DNA from: Triparma columacea
Taxonomy: Eukaryota; Sar; Bolidophyceae; Parmales; Triparmaceae
Assembly (NCBI GenBank): GCA_030267965.1
Contig: BRYA01000053.1
Coordinates: 1 to 64,000, forward strand
Direction: 5' to 3'
Length of the DNA: 64,000 bases
The notes beneath the pieces were generated by a model. The model was not told the origin of the DNA. It did no database searches and was given only the letters and a program-made list of their open reading frames with translations. Shown here one piece after another: positions 11,436 to 22,855 of this stretch (position 1 is its first letter; every line of letters starts with the position of its first letter). A program made the position numbers and the translations under genes.

Positions 11436-12868
11436 TCAGTACTTGTAGCTCACACCCTTGTCAAGGAATTCGCCGAGGGCAAGTGCAGCGCTCTGGAGGC
11501 CTTCATCTCCGTCCTCTACCTCCTCGGATATCACATCGAGGGCGAAGCTTTCTTCGGCCTTAAGTGCTGCGAGGCAGAGTGTGGCCACATCCCCCCTGTA
11601 GATGGACCTCTTCTTCCTCTCCAGCAGCTTGTCGTCGACATCAATGACCAGCTTACGTGACTTCGCGGGCTTATCAGTAAGGCCGCCGGGGTGAATAATG
11701 GCGTATTTCATGCCAGATACGATCAACTCCTCCTCGGCTTTCCTCTTCCATTTCAAAATGTCACCCTCGGATCCGTCCTCCTTCTTGCCAATGGAGTTCA
11801 GGAAGTTGTCGTCCTTAGGGGGTAGAGCAAATCGCGGAAAGGGTTGAGTTGATGGATTAAATATTCTTCACGTCGGGGGGTCGGGATATTGTTGAGGACA
11901 GAGGTGGTGACTTGCGACGTGGGGATTGTCGTTTTCGTGATGTGGTGCAGTTTCGCTCCTCATCCATCCTCACCTGGGTCCCACCCATGGAGCTCACAAC
12001 GATTACTTTCTCCACGCCGGCGGCCTTGGCAGCCTTGAACTGAAGTAGCTGTCCCTGTCCCAGCGGAAGCCAAGAGAAAAAAGGGGTGATTAGTCATTTT
12101 TGGGACACTGAGGCGACATTTCGCATTGATATTTTGAAACGTGTTTGAACACTCCCTCTCGTCTTCATGGCGCTCCTCCAATTCTCATCTTTCTCACCTC
12201 AAAGTCAACCTTCTCGGGGAACCCATCCTTGGCGCTCCACTTGAACTGCGGGCGACCGACCTCCTTCCCTAAAAGCTTCTTGCCCATCATCTTAAAGAGG
12301 CTTCTTTTCAGCAAAACTGGGACAGCCGAGGTGACGACAATAAGAGCTTCGCACCCTTTCATGGCGCCCTGCAAGGCATCCGCGTCAAAGATATCCCCCA
12401 TGACAACCTGATCATCTCCTGCACCCATTTTCTTCAACTGCGACGAATGACGAGCAATATTGCGGTAAAAACAAGTCGCGGAAGGGGGTGGTTGAGCTCT
12501 CCACTGTTGTCCCCACCCGCCCACTCCCCCAAACTCACCATTTTCATCTTCTTTGGGGACCTTACCATCCCGATCGGAGTGTATCCGTCCATTTTATTGA
12601 GCTTTTCGAAAACCTGCGGGAGTTTATTGTGCGTTGTATTTCGCGAGTTGCGTGTAGTATTAGGGTTGCGTGTAGTGTGTCCGCGAGTTGCGTCTAGGGT
12701 GAGTGTTGAACCCCCCTGTGAAGAAAAGTCGAAGCCACATCACTTTTTTTTTTTTCTACTCACCAACCTCCCAGTCTTGCCTCCCGCGCCTGTAATCAAT
12801 ACTGATGTCGTAGAAAGCCCATGGGCAGACAGCAAGCAAAGCGCTAGCAACCTAATGAAAAGTTTCAT
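11436..12868 (-). CDS. NAD(P)-binding Rossmann protein, atypical SDR a5 (NmrA-like) family
   Basis: CDS is complement of 11436-11813, 11974-12054, 12198-12437, 12539-12613 and 12764-12868; exons 35, 25, 80, 27 and 125 codons long join in phase 0, giving 292 aa. The start at 12868 gives an N-terminal hydrophobic signal-like segment, then the dinucleotide-binding turn LITGAGGKTGRL. Further family marks are ALQGAMKGCEALIVVTSAVP, AAKAAGVEKVIVVSSMGGT and KRKAEEELIVSGMKYAIIHPGGL. The closest known relatives by memory are plant plastid or thylakoid-associated SDR proteins with the same block order. The signal-like N-terminus suggests import into the secretory system or a complex plastid. Substrate is unknown. 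The divergent neighbour SURF6 begins 68 bp away. Confidence 0.85.
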
Positions 12869-12936
12869 GCAGAATCAATTTTTTGATCCTTCATCCAAAG
12901 CCCAAAGCCAGGACATTTCCAAAAGCTTATAAAACC
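12869..12936. promoter_or_regulatory. 68-bp divergent intergenic region
   Basis: The start codons of the Rossmann protein gene (minus strand) and the SURF6 gene (plus strand) are 68 bp apart. Both transcripts must start within it or inside the opposite gene, so the control region is shared. No specific factor site was recognised. Confidence 0.6.
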
Positions 12937-14700
12937 ATGAACGCTCAAGCGTTGAATTTGTACTTCGATGGAGTTGCCGATATGATACCAGCTCAATTCT
13001 ATGTGACGGAGCAGACTGACCGGGAGGAGGAGGAAATATCAAAGTGAGTGCCCCCCCCAGAGTCCACTCGTCCATCCAAGATGTGATGTTCTTTTTTTGC
13101 TATTCTCGGATGATTTTATTACTTTCAGTTGTATCAGTGGTTACGATATGGTATTATAATCATGATTGTACTATATTATTCAACCACTTCTTACGATTAG
13201 TGCAATTAAATCCAACCTGCACACCAACCCATCGACCCCTCCACTGCCCCTCCACTGTCCCGACTCATCCCTCGTCTATTCCCTCCCTTTGCCACAGTAA
13301 ATACAAGAAAGGGTTGAACTCGGAGTCGAAAATGGCAAAGAAAGCCAAGAATAAGCAGAAGAAGGCGGAGAAGTTTGCGAGCCCAGAGAATGCTTCGTCT
13401 CTCAAGGTCAAGCAGAGGAAGTGGGATGAAATGAGGGCGGAGGAGGAGGAGGTAGAGGAGGAGGATGAGGAGGGTGAAGGCGACTCCAGCGACGACAATT
13501 TGGTGGCGTCTCATGTCTCGGATGAGGACGATGAGACCACCACCAACGACACTGTCGATACGGCATCGACCGTCACTTCAGAGGCCGTTGAGGCGATTCC
13601 GGGAGAGTCTCGCATTGAGGCTTTGCGCCGCAAGCTCAACGCGAAGATCGAGGCCAAGAAGAATCGCCCCGCCAACGGAGCCAATCCATCTGGGGTTTCC
13701 AAGAGGGCTGCTCGCAAGGCAGCTAAGAAGGAGGTGAGAGAGAGGCATGGGGTGAATCGGCTGAGCATAGATTGCACTACTCCTCAACGTGAATCTCAAT
13801 CTAACATCTCACTCTTTCTCTTTTTTCGCAGCGGCAAGAGGCTGCCAAGAGGAAGGCTAAGGGAGGTTTCAGCAACGCCGAAAGGGCTAAGTCGAGTGGT
13901 TCCTTCTCCGGCGCTGCCACTGGCGGCCCCAACGATCAGGTCGACCCTAATTCCCCTCCCCCCTCCACTTCCAACCTTGCCGACGACCTTTCAGGGATTG
14001 ATTTCGGCGGGATATCTGGGCTCAAGAAGAAGAAATACTTCCAGGACAACAAGTCCTTAGCGAACCAGGGCAAGAAGAAGAGCTTGGAGTCCATGCTCTC
14101 CGAGGCCGAGGAGAAGAAGAGGCGCTTGAAGGAGCTCAAGGGCAGCTCGAATCCTGAGGACAAGGAGAAGGCAAAGAGAATACTGTGGGGAGGTGAGTTT
14201 GCTGTTTTGGGTTGGACGAAAGTTGACCAACGTGGGCTATGTTTTACACCAAACTTATTCCCTTCCCCCGTTCCCCCCCCCAACTCTCCGCAGACACCCT
14301 CAAGGCCGCTGACGGAGAAATCATCAGAGACGACCCTGAGAAAATCAAGAAGGCCATGAAGAAGAAGGAGAAGAAGAAGGCCAAGTCCGCGAAGCAATGG
14401 GAGGACAGGATCACCACTGTCGCCGACTCCATGCTCGAGAAGCAGAGAATCCGCAAGCACAACCTAGATAAGCGAAAGCTCGGAGGAACCGAAGCTGCCA
14501 ACCTAAGCTCCAAGAGAATCGCAGAGGACGACGACGCTAAGGGGGAGGGGGGCAGTAAGGGTAAGAAGCAGAGAATGGGGCCACACAGCGGCAAGGGAAG
14601 GGACGGCTTTGAGGGAAGGAAGGGAGACTTCATTACGTCTGGGGGAGGAAGTAGTAGCGGAAAGGGGGGGAAAGGCAAAAATGCAGGAACTGGGCAGTAA
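12937..14700 (+). CDS. SURF6: Ribosome biogenesis protein SURF6/Rrp14
   Basis: CDS joins 12937-13043, 13298-13733, 13832-14192 and 14294-14700, all in phase, giving 436 aa. It is a nucleolar RNA-binding protein needed for ribosomal subunit maturation. The N-terminal SURF6 motif (ALNLYFDGVADMIPAQFYV, residues 5-24) is split from an acidic Glu/Asp stretch (about 75-100) and from the basic C-terminal SURF6 domain (about 230-360). That domain carries KKKSLESMLSEAEEKKRRL, the WG...AADGEIIRDDPEKIKKAMKKK block and EKQRIRKHNL, as in SURF6 of animals and fungi. The tail is Gly/Ser/Lys-rich. The start was chosen because exon 1 supplies the conserved N-terminal motif; the ORF through intron 1 does not. 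Confidence 0.92.
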
Positions 14701-14865
14701 AGCAAAACGAATTTCTTGCCTGAAAATAAAACGCGATTATTAATGTCTTATATGTGTATAAACTCCTCATATATCCCATAATCCAGGGTTCTGGGAGGGA
14801 AACTGCACCCCCCAAAAAACGCACTCCCACCAGAATTTCAACCAGAGAATTCCATTCTTACCTCC

Positions 14866-17800
14866 ATGGGGAATATTAACCCATTTGTGAGTATTAATTC
14901 CGATCCTTACCAATCTTATACTCGTGTATTGACAATATCTCCCCTCTGTGGCCTCTAATTTCTAATAATGATAGCCCTTTGTGTGAATTTTGTTGTTCGA
15001 GACTCCACCGTGATCTTTGACCCTGTTGTGTCTTATTTTGCCTTTTTCCTCAGCTTTCCAACCCCAGAAATTGCGTTATATTATCTAATCGTGTTTCATG
15101 CTGATAGTAAAGTCATCTATAAGTTCCCTTATGCCATTAGTCCCTATAATTCAACAAGATTCTCCCCCCCAACACCGCCTTTCCGTTTTTCCTCTAACCC
15201 GTTCATATATATTTGCCTCTTCTTCTCGCTTATCTTGGCGCTCGTCTCGTTAGAAAAAGAAAAGCAGCGATGATGCTGAAGCAGCCGATGCTGAATTGAA
15301 GCGTAATGTTGTAATGACGGAACATACAGAAGGTGAGGAAGGGGCAATGAGGTGGGGAAGGGGGGGATGAGCTGTTGATTGCCAACAAGCTCTTCTCTTT
15401 TGACATCTTCTAACGAATTTATTACTCCCCTCTACTCGTCTCTCCCCTCCCTCCTCTAACCGCCGCTCCACGTCAAAACCCCTTTCCCATCCCTCTCGTA
15501 TCCCTCAGACTTGGATGTCCTCCTTGCCCGTCTCAAGACCAACCCTGCAACCGGCCTCGATGCTGCTGGCGTTGAAGAGAAGTATTTGGAGTTCGGTGAC
15601 AACGTCCTCACACCCCCTAAGCAGACTCCGGAGTGGGTGAAGTTCTTGAGGGAGGTGAGAGGCGGAATTCAGACGTGCCCTGAGAAGCCCACCCCATACA
15701 CTAACACAACCTTTTTTCACGGCTCGCTTCGCTCGCTCGTCGTTGCACCCGCGCCCCCCTCCCCGTAGCTTACTGGCTTCTTCTCCCTCCTCCTCTGGGC
15801 CGGAGCCATTCTCTGTTTCATCGGTTACAGCATCGAACAAGCCCAAGACAATCTTTACCTCGGCATCGTTCTCGTGACGGTGGTGATGGTAACCGGCATC
15901 TTCTCGTACATGCAGAACTCCAAGTCCGAGAACCTCATGGCTTCCTTCGCGGGGATGCTTCCACCCAAGGTGAAGCTAATGCGAGGTGAGAATGATGACC
16001 GCGTCGGGAAGCATCTTACTGATTCACCGGCTACTATTTTCTGCCTCTTGGACTTCATCCCGCTCCCTTCAGCTCTGTCGCTCTCCTAACTCATAAATTT
16101 AACCCTTTCTTTTCGCGATTCTTTTCGCTCGTTGCAGAGGGGAAAACTGACGAGGTTGTCGCTTCCAAACTGGTGCCTGGTGACATCTGCTTCATCGAGG
16201 GTGGTGATTTGATCCCTGCCGATCTTCGCATCCTCGAGTGTTCAGACAATCTCGTGATTGACAACTCTGCACTCACGGGAGAGTCAGAGCCTCAGAAGCG
16301 TAAAGGTGAGACTAGATTTGAGCCTTAAGCCTTCAGTCGCTCGCGCCCGTTTTAACCCTTTGAGGCCTCGCTGCCGTTTCGTTCCTTCCCACTGTAGCTG
16401 TGTGCACCCACGATGATCCCCTCGAGACGCAGAACCTTTGCTTCTTCGGAACCCAAGTTCCAGAGGGCTCTGCTAAGTGCGTCGTCATTTCCACCGGTGA
16501 CCACACGGTCATGGGGCGAATTGCGAAACTGGCCATGTCGACCAAGAACGAGCAGACGCCAATCAACAAGGAGCTCCACCACTTCATCATTATCATCTCC
16601 GGCATCGCCATGACTCTCGGCATCATCTTCCTCATCCTTGGTTTCGTCATCGGGACGCCGATCGTCGAGAACCTCGTTTTCATGATTGGCATCATTGTCG
16701 CCAACGTTCCCGAGGGCTTGCTTGCTACTGTGACCGTATGCCTCACCCTGACAGCCAAGCGCATGTTCTCAAAGAAGGTGAGAATCTCTCACAACCTTAA
16801 ATCACAACTCACCTTTAAGATAAACTTCTCACCCTAGTCTTCGCGCAGGTCCTTGTGAAGAACCTCGAGGGAGTCGAGACTCTCGGCTCCACTTCTTGCA
16901 TCTGCTCTGACAAAACCGGAACTCTCACACAGAACGTCATGACCGTCGCTCAGCTCGTGTACGGAGAGGAGAACGGCTGCGTTACGCACGACGCTCCCTC
17001 CTCCTTCACTGGGGGTCGCAAGACTTACGACACTTCAAATGCTTCCTTTCAGCGCATTCTCCGCTGCGCGGTCTTGAACAACGTCTCAACCTTCAACGAG
17101 TCCTCCAAGTGGGTTTGCGACGACGAGGGTCAGAAGATCCTCGACGCGGAGGGGAACGCCACCCCGATTCCCTTCCAGGGTATCACCGTCCAGGGAGACG
17201 GGAGCGAGCTCAAGGTCGTGAACTGGGTCCCAGTCGGGAATGCGTCTGAGGCCGCTTTCATCAAGTTGGCCCAGTCGGAGGCTAATGATACTACGAAAGA
17301 AGGAGATGTCGAGGAGATCCGCAAAGCGAACCCTTCCATCTTCGTCATCCCCTTCAACTCGAAGAACAAGTACCAGATTCACGTTCACGAGATTGACGAC
17401 GGTCCGAGGACAGTTCTTATGAAGGGTGCTCCCGAGCGCGTACTCGACAGGTGCACGCACGTCCTCCTCAACGGCCACATCCAGGCCATGACGGACGAGG
17501 AGCGCCAATCCATCGTTGACCAACAGGTGAGAGTAATTGAAACGACAATGGCTAATTTTGCGCCATGCCCTACGCATCCCTAACCCCTTTGCTCGCAGGA
17601 GGCTCTCAGCAGGAACGGCTTGCGCTGCCTCGGTTTTGCTGAGTACGAGCTCTCTGAGAGGGATTACCCGCATGGTTACCAGTTTAATGCTGGAGACGAG
17701 GACTACGACACTCCAAACTTTCCTATCGGCGAGACAAAGGTGGGTATGGCTAATATGCAGGGCCCTGTACAAGATCTCGTCGCCAACCCACATCGCTCGC

Positions 17801-20406
17801 CTCGCCGTCGAAGGAGGGGAATGTCCACCCCAGTGCCACCACTGGCCTCGTCTTCCTCGGTCTCATGGCCTTGATCGACCCCCCCCGTCCCGCAGTGCCC
17901 CCCGCCGTCTCCAAGTGCAAGACAGCAGGAGTCAAGGTCATCATGGTAACCGGCGATCACCCTGTCACCGCCCAGGCGATTGCGTATAAGGTTGGAATCC
18001 TCTGGTCGAAGACGCGGGGGGACATGGAATTGGACAATGCCAAGTACGGGAGGTCCCCCGGAGATTCCGATTACGAAGAGCCCGACTCTGCCAGGGCGAT
18101 CGTGGTCCCTGGTCATACCATCTCTGTGGATATGTCCGATGAGAGGTGGGATTTCATCCTCGACCACCCTCAGATTGTCTTTGCCCGCACCTCCCCCCAG
18201 CAAAAGCTCGTCATCGTCGAGAACTGCCAGCGACAGGGTCATATCGTTGCCGTCACTGGGGACGGAGTGAACGACTCCCCCGCCATTAAGAAGGCCGACA
18301 TTGGGATTGCGATGGGCATCTCCGGGTCGGAAGTCTCCAAGGCCGCCGCCGACATGATCCTCGTCGACGATAACTTCGCCTCCATCGTCAATGGGGTTGA
18401 GGAGGGTCGTCTCATTTTTGACAACTTGAAGAAGTCCATCGCTTACACGATTCAATCGAACATCCCTGAGATCACGCCCTTTTTGGGTTTCATCATCTTC
18501 GCCATTCCTCTCCCGTTGACTACCATATTGATTCTCGCCATCGATCTAGGCACTGACATGATTCCGGCCATCTCCTTCGCTTATGAGACTGCTGAGGCAG
18601 GTAAGGATTGGTGCGACGGTGGCGATATGTAATAAAGGCGAAAGTGCTCAGCTGTTACAACCCACTTAGTCTCCACTAACCCACACGTCACGTACACTGC
18701 TCCTTACCCTCCTACAAACAGACATAATGACTCGTCCCCCGCGTAACGCCAAGACAGATCGCCTGGTCACTCGCAAGATGATTAACTTTAGCTACCTTCA
18801 GATTGGCCTCATTCAGGCTTTCGCCGGGTACTTCACCTACATGACTGTGCTCAATAGTTACGGGTACCCTCCTTGGATCCTTTTGAACAGAGGGAGCGCC
18901 GAGTTCTGGGGAATGCAGCCGATGATGTGCAAGTTCGTCGGAGGCGCATACGCCAATCACTTTGGTGAGATTGATCGCGTCACGGACCCAAGAACGCAGC
19001 CCCCGAATGCGCTTTACCCCCTGTACGTCACGCTTGGATCGGGCTTTGTCAATGATTGCGTCTTTCCGATCAAGAACTTCAAGGGAACCAAGGGTGACAC
19101 CAACAAGAACTTTTTCCAGGAGCCCAAGTGCAAGGGAATCCAGTGCGCCACTCCCAGCTTTTACGAGACGGCGCCTTCGGCTGCCAACCCAGGTAAACTC
19201 TACACCGACGAGGAGAGGCAGATTCCTTACCAAGCCATCCTTGCGGCTGAGGCAGCCGGTTACTTCAACTACGTCCCCTTTGCATCGAAGACGTCTCCTT
19301 TTTGGAAAGATAGCTTCTTGTGGCATGATAGTGAGGATAGGTTTCTGCAGCTAGGGAACCTCCCATTTGAGAATGCTCATGCGTTTTTTCGCGGGAATGT
19401 CCCTGGACTTTTCTCCATCTGTCAAGGAAACACGGCTGCTGTCCCTGCAACCCCCCAAATTACGAACGTGCTCGGTACACCGAAGGATGAGAGTTCACTG
19501 GTTCGCGGGGCTCAAATCCCCAACATTCCCCCCCCTAATGTCCAGCTCTGCCCCGGCAGCGCCGCAGCAGGTGGCACGACGAACTTTTGGAACGCCGAAG
19601 GTGACGAGACCTACGGGCCGACTGGGATTTTCTGCAACGGTCAGGCGGGTACGGCCACGAACCAAGATTGTAGGTTTGTGGATTTCTTATCCCCGTGGAA
19701 CTTAGCGACTGCGAGGGATGGAAAGAATCGCAACCCACACCAAGCTTTCTTCTGCAATAATCAGTGCGGTCGCTTCATCTCCTCGGATTACTTGAACGTC
19801 CCGTTCTGCCTCGTCACAGGTGATCCCGAGAGCGCGTCTTGTGGAACCTTCAACGCAGCAGCAAGCTGCAACAAGGTTTGCAGCGGAGTTTGTTACCCCA
19901 CCCTGCAGTCGTTGGAAAACGACTTCACTGGCGCGTATACTCCGGCCCAAATTGCTGCTTACAATGCCGTGTTCCCGAACCCAAACGTCCGTCAGTGCAG
20001 CAACATCGGGTCCTTCGTCAGCAATGGACAGGCCTTGCTACAGGCCCAGGGAGCATACTGGGGATCCATCGTCCTAGTTCAGATTGCTGGATTGCTTTGT
20101 GCCAAGACTCGTTGGTTGTCCCTTCGCAGCCAAGGGATGAAGAATTCCTTCATGAACTTTGGTATATTTTTCGAGCTACTGTTGGTCTCCTGGTTGGCAT
20201 ACTGTCCCCCTATCAACTCAGCCCTGGGGACGGCGAATATTAGGTTGACACATTGGTTTTGTGCTATCCCATGGGCTATCTTCATCTTCATCTACGATGA
20301 GACGAGGAAAGCACTCATGAGGTCGACGTCCCCAGAGAAGGTTGATCCCTACACAGGACAGGTGACGAGGACGGCTGGGTGGATCGAGAGGTTCACATAC
20401 TATTAG
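14866..20406 (+). CDS. P2C-type Na+/K+ (or Na+)-transporting ATPase alpha subunit with giant M7-M8 loop
   Basis: CDS joins 14866-14886 (tentative), 15254-15332, 15509-15654, 15769-15985, 16138-16305, 16398-16777, 16849-17526, 17599-17739, 17814-18600 and 18722-20406, in phase throughout, 1,433 aa. It is a plasma-membrane P-type cation pump. LTGES, the M4 motif [15 protein letters not shown], the phosphorylation site [26 protein letters not shown], and M5-M6 SNIPEITPF with IDLGTDM all match animal Na+/K+-ATPase. Between M7 and M8 (about residues 918-1316) lies a Cys-rich extracellular loop of about 400 residues, where animal pumps have about 45. The intron before exon 9 begins GTGGGT. The 7-codon first exon is inferred; otherwise translation could begin at an ATG in exon 2 (MTEHTE). 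A separate beta subunit is not seen in this window. Confidence 0.92.
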
Positions 20407-20429
20407 CTGTCGCGTCGTGTCGCGTGGCG

Positions 20430-20475
20430 GTAGGTGGAGTGGGAGGGTGGGTGGAGTGGGAGGGTGGGGGGACAA
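20430..20475. repeat. Short G-rich direct repeat, two copies
   Basis: GTGGAGTGGGAGGGTGGG-like units occur twice directly after the ATPase stop codon, in the 192-bp convergent gap before the next gene. It is probably in the 3' UTR, and four G runs make a G-quadruplex possible on the plus strand. Confidence 0.7.
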
Positions 20476-20598
20476 ATATGTTGTCACGATGAAGTGGACA
20501 GTGAAGGGGGGGGCGTGAACGAATATCATTGTTTTTACAATGAAACGACAAATCGATGTTTTTGCTTTTTAAATGGGAGGCTCACAAAGGATTTAAGA

Positions 20599-22645
20599 CT
20601 AAAAGGAATCGAGACGAGATATTATGTTGGCATCAATGGGTGTAAAGTCGATTCTATCTTCCGATAAGTGTGTGCTCATGTCAGTGCCACACACCGACCC
20701 ATCGCGTGCTGCCTTGACTTTTAGGACTATATCCGCGATTTCAGTCGCCAAATCCAACGACGGAGCAACTAAAGCAAATCCTCGTTTTCTGCTTTCCCTC
20801 TCGTAAGGGTTAGTCGACGCGTCCTCGTAATGAGGGACATCTAAAATCATTTCGATGAAGCACTCCTTATCAGTCATGGATTTTACCTCATCGGGACGGT
20901 TGTTGTATAGCACGTGCGACCTCGCTAGGTGGATGCACAAGGTTGCGCTGAGGATTCCAAGCCCGGCGGCTTTGGATGCTTTTGCCTTAGTCGCATTGAC
21001 CAGGTATTCTTCAGATTCCTTGGGTGAGGACTGAAATCTTGTTTTGTTTGCGAGTTCCATCAGGTGATAGAAAGTATTCGTGTAGTCAAGAAGGGAGTCT
21101 AAGATTCCTCCAAGGAGTAGGCACCTGGGGGGAGGGAGGGAATGACGGGAGGGGGGGGGGGGTGCAGGGGGGGACACGGGGTGAGCAGTTGCAGCGGCAA
21201 GGAAACCGTGAAAGCTTCGATAGAGGCGCACGCACCTAGCCAATCCGATATCGTCGGTGAACGCCATGAGACCGTCCAGCGCCAGCAGCTTCTCGGACAT
21301 GGTGGCGTTCTTTGAATATACCTTCGTCATTAAGTGGTGAGGCCTTTCGCGGATGTCAAGTCGCTGGATCTGTATGGAGGTCAGGGGGTTAGGTTATGGT
21401 GACGTGTTATTGAGGAGTTGTAACCAAGCTCTGACTGCCCTCGCTTACCTCCCCCATCGACAAGCCGGGCCCCGCCTCCACATCAATCTTGGCGTTTGTC
21501 CCTAACCCCTCCCTTTCTCTTGTCGACGACGCGGAACCCGTGGTGTGCGTCATAGCTGCTATCGAAGCCGATTCGAATGCCTTTCTGACCAGATTGTCAT
21601 CAACGGCAGAGTAATTTACGGGGGTTGAGAGAGAGGGGGAGAGAGAGGGGGGGGGGTTTGGAGTGTTGACGTCCTTGCAAGCATAATTGACGTCCTTGCA
21701 AGCATAAAGGGGGGAGGGGGGGGTGCTGTATTGCGTAGTCGCACACTTCGAAAATGCCTCCTGGATGCTCCGGATGCTTGTGCTTGTATCTGACTTGCGA
21801 CGAGAGTGCCGCGGGCCGGTTGTGTTTCGGATAGGAGTATTCGGCGGTGCTGGAGCGCTGTCGGCGCACTGAAAAGATCTGCTGGTAAAATTGGTTGAGA
21901 ACGACTGCGGGGTGGGGAGGAAGGCCGGGGGGGGGAGGAGGAGAGTTGTGGTGAGAAAGAAAAAGTGGCTCAGAGGTGTGGGGGTGGGGTACAATGAGGA
22001 CACAAAGGGCATCAGAGCGCAGAAAGAATTCCGGGCGTAACCCGAAACCGTAAACCGTCTCACCTTCTTCGGAGAAGGATTGCACGTGGTGAAAGTGTCC
22101 CTTAGTTTTTCTTTAACGTCTGCAACTTCGCCCATGATTTCATGCTTACGCTTGGGACTCATCTCCTTGATCCCTGCAGTTGCCGCTCCGGCGGCTCCTC
22201 CGATCAAAAGTCCCAGAGGTCCCGCGGCGAGGAACCCCGCAGCAGCTGCAATGACGGGGAACCTTAAGTCCCCCCTGGTTTTATGACCATTCTCATTATT
22301 GGTGATGCTGCTGGTGGAGCTGGTTACCTCATTATCCCTGCCTGGCGTCCTGCCACGGCTCCGTCGCTGCCCCTGGTGCACTCCATTCCCCCCCTCGATC
22401 CTAGTCTGTGTCCTAGGACTCTCATCGTCACTCTCAAATGAACCCGTAAGAGAGGAAGTGTCTGAATCGAGGCTCATGAAGGTTGAGTCTTCTGATGTCG
22501 ATGGCCCCAACACTAAGGACCTCGTAGTTGTCGTTTGAGAACCAAACGATCCCTTTAGTGATTGTTGAGTGGTGACATGTCCGGTGAAAATGGCGGAACT
22601 GCTTCTCACGTCTCTGTCTCGAATTTCAAGCTTTTCAGGAATCAT
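20599..22645 (-). CDS. Uncharacterised protein with glycine-zipper segment and helical C-terminal domain
   Basis: CDS is complement of 20599-21124, 21236-21369, 21449-21904 and 22064-22645, all in phase, 565 aa from ATG 22645. Residues 1-125 are Ser/Thr-rich and probably disordered. About residues 130-160 form an Ala/Gly-rich hydrophobic stretch (VIAAAAGFLAAGPLGLLIGG) of glycine-zipper type that could insert in or contact a membrane. A Ser/Pro-rich linker follows. The C-terminal 220 residues (MTKVYSKNATMSEKLLAL..., GILDSLLDYTNTFYHLMEL) look helical with some hydrophobic faces. PEX11 was considered but no diagnostic motif supports it. Exon 4 begins after a GTGCGT donor, which is less typical here. 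Confidence 0.7.
21666..21707. repeat. 21-bp direct repeat, two copies
   Basis: TTGACGTCCTTGCAAGCATAA is present twice head to tail inside exon 2 of the glycine-zipper gene. On the minus strand it encodes YACKDVN twice, a recent in-frame duplication. Confidence 0.85.
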
Positions 22646-22855
22646 TTCGGTTCTAATTATGAAAGATATTGTCTGACAATCCTAATATACGTCTATCTTC
22701 GGGCTATTGGGTTCCGTGACTAATGATAACTGTCATAAAATGAGCCTCAAATTGTTACAAAGACTTGAAAATCTCTTCCTTTTTTTTCCGCCTTTCTCCC
22801 TCATCAACGACCATATTTGGACTCAAGCTTTAACAAAGTCACAACAAATCAGACC
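22646..22855. promoter_or_regulatory. Divergent promoter region of beta-tubulin and the glycine-zipper gene
   Basis: These 210 bp separate two divergent start codons. They are more AT-rich than the genes and contain a T/C-rich tract (near 22785-22800) and an AATATACG-type stretch. No consensus site was identified. Confidence 0.5.

Noticed and set aside
12928..12934. TATAAAA just upstream of the SURF6 start codon
   Set aside because: It is only 2 bp before the ATG, too close to act as a TATA box for a transcript containing that start.
13437..13490. GAG-rich tract as a transposon or satellite
   Set aside because: It encodes the acidic stretch expected in a SURF6 protein and stays in frame.
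20599..21330. PEX11-like peroxisome protein
   Set aside because: Only a vague helical resemblance; no diagnostic motif, so it was left as uncharacterised.
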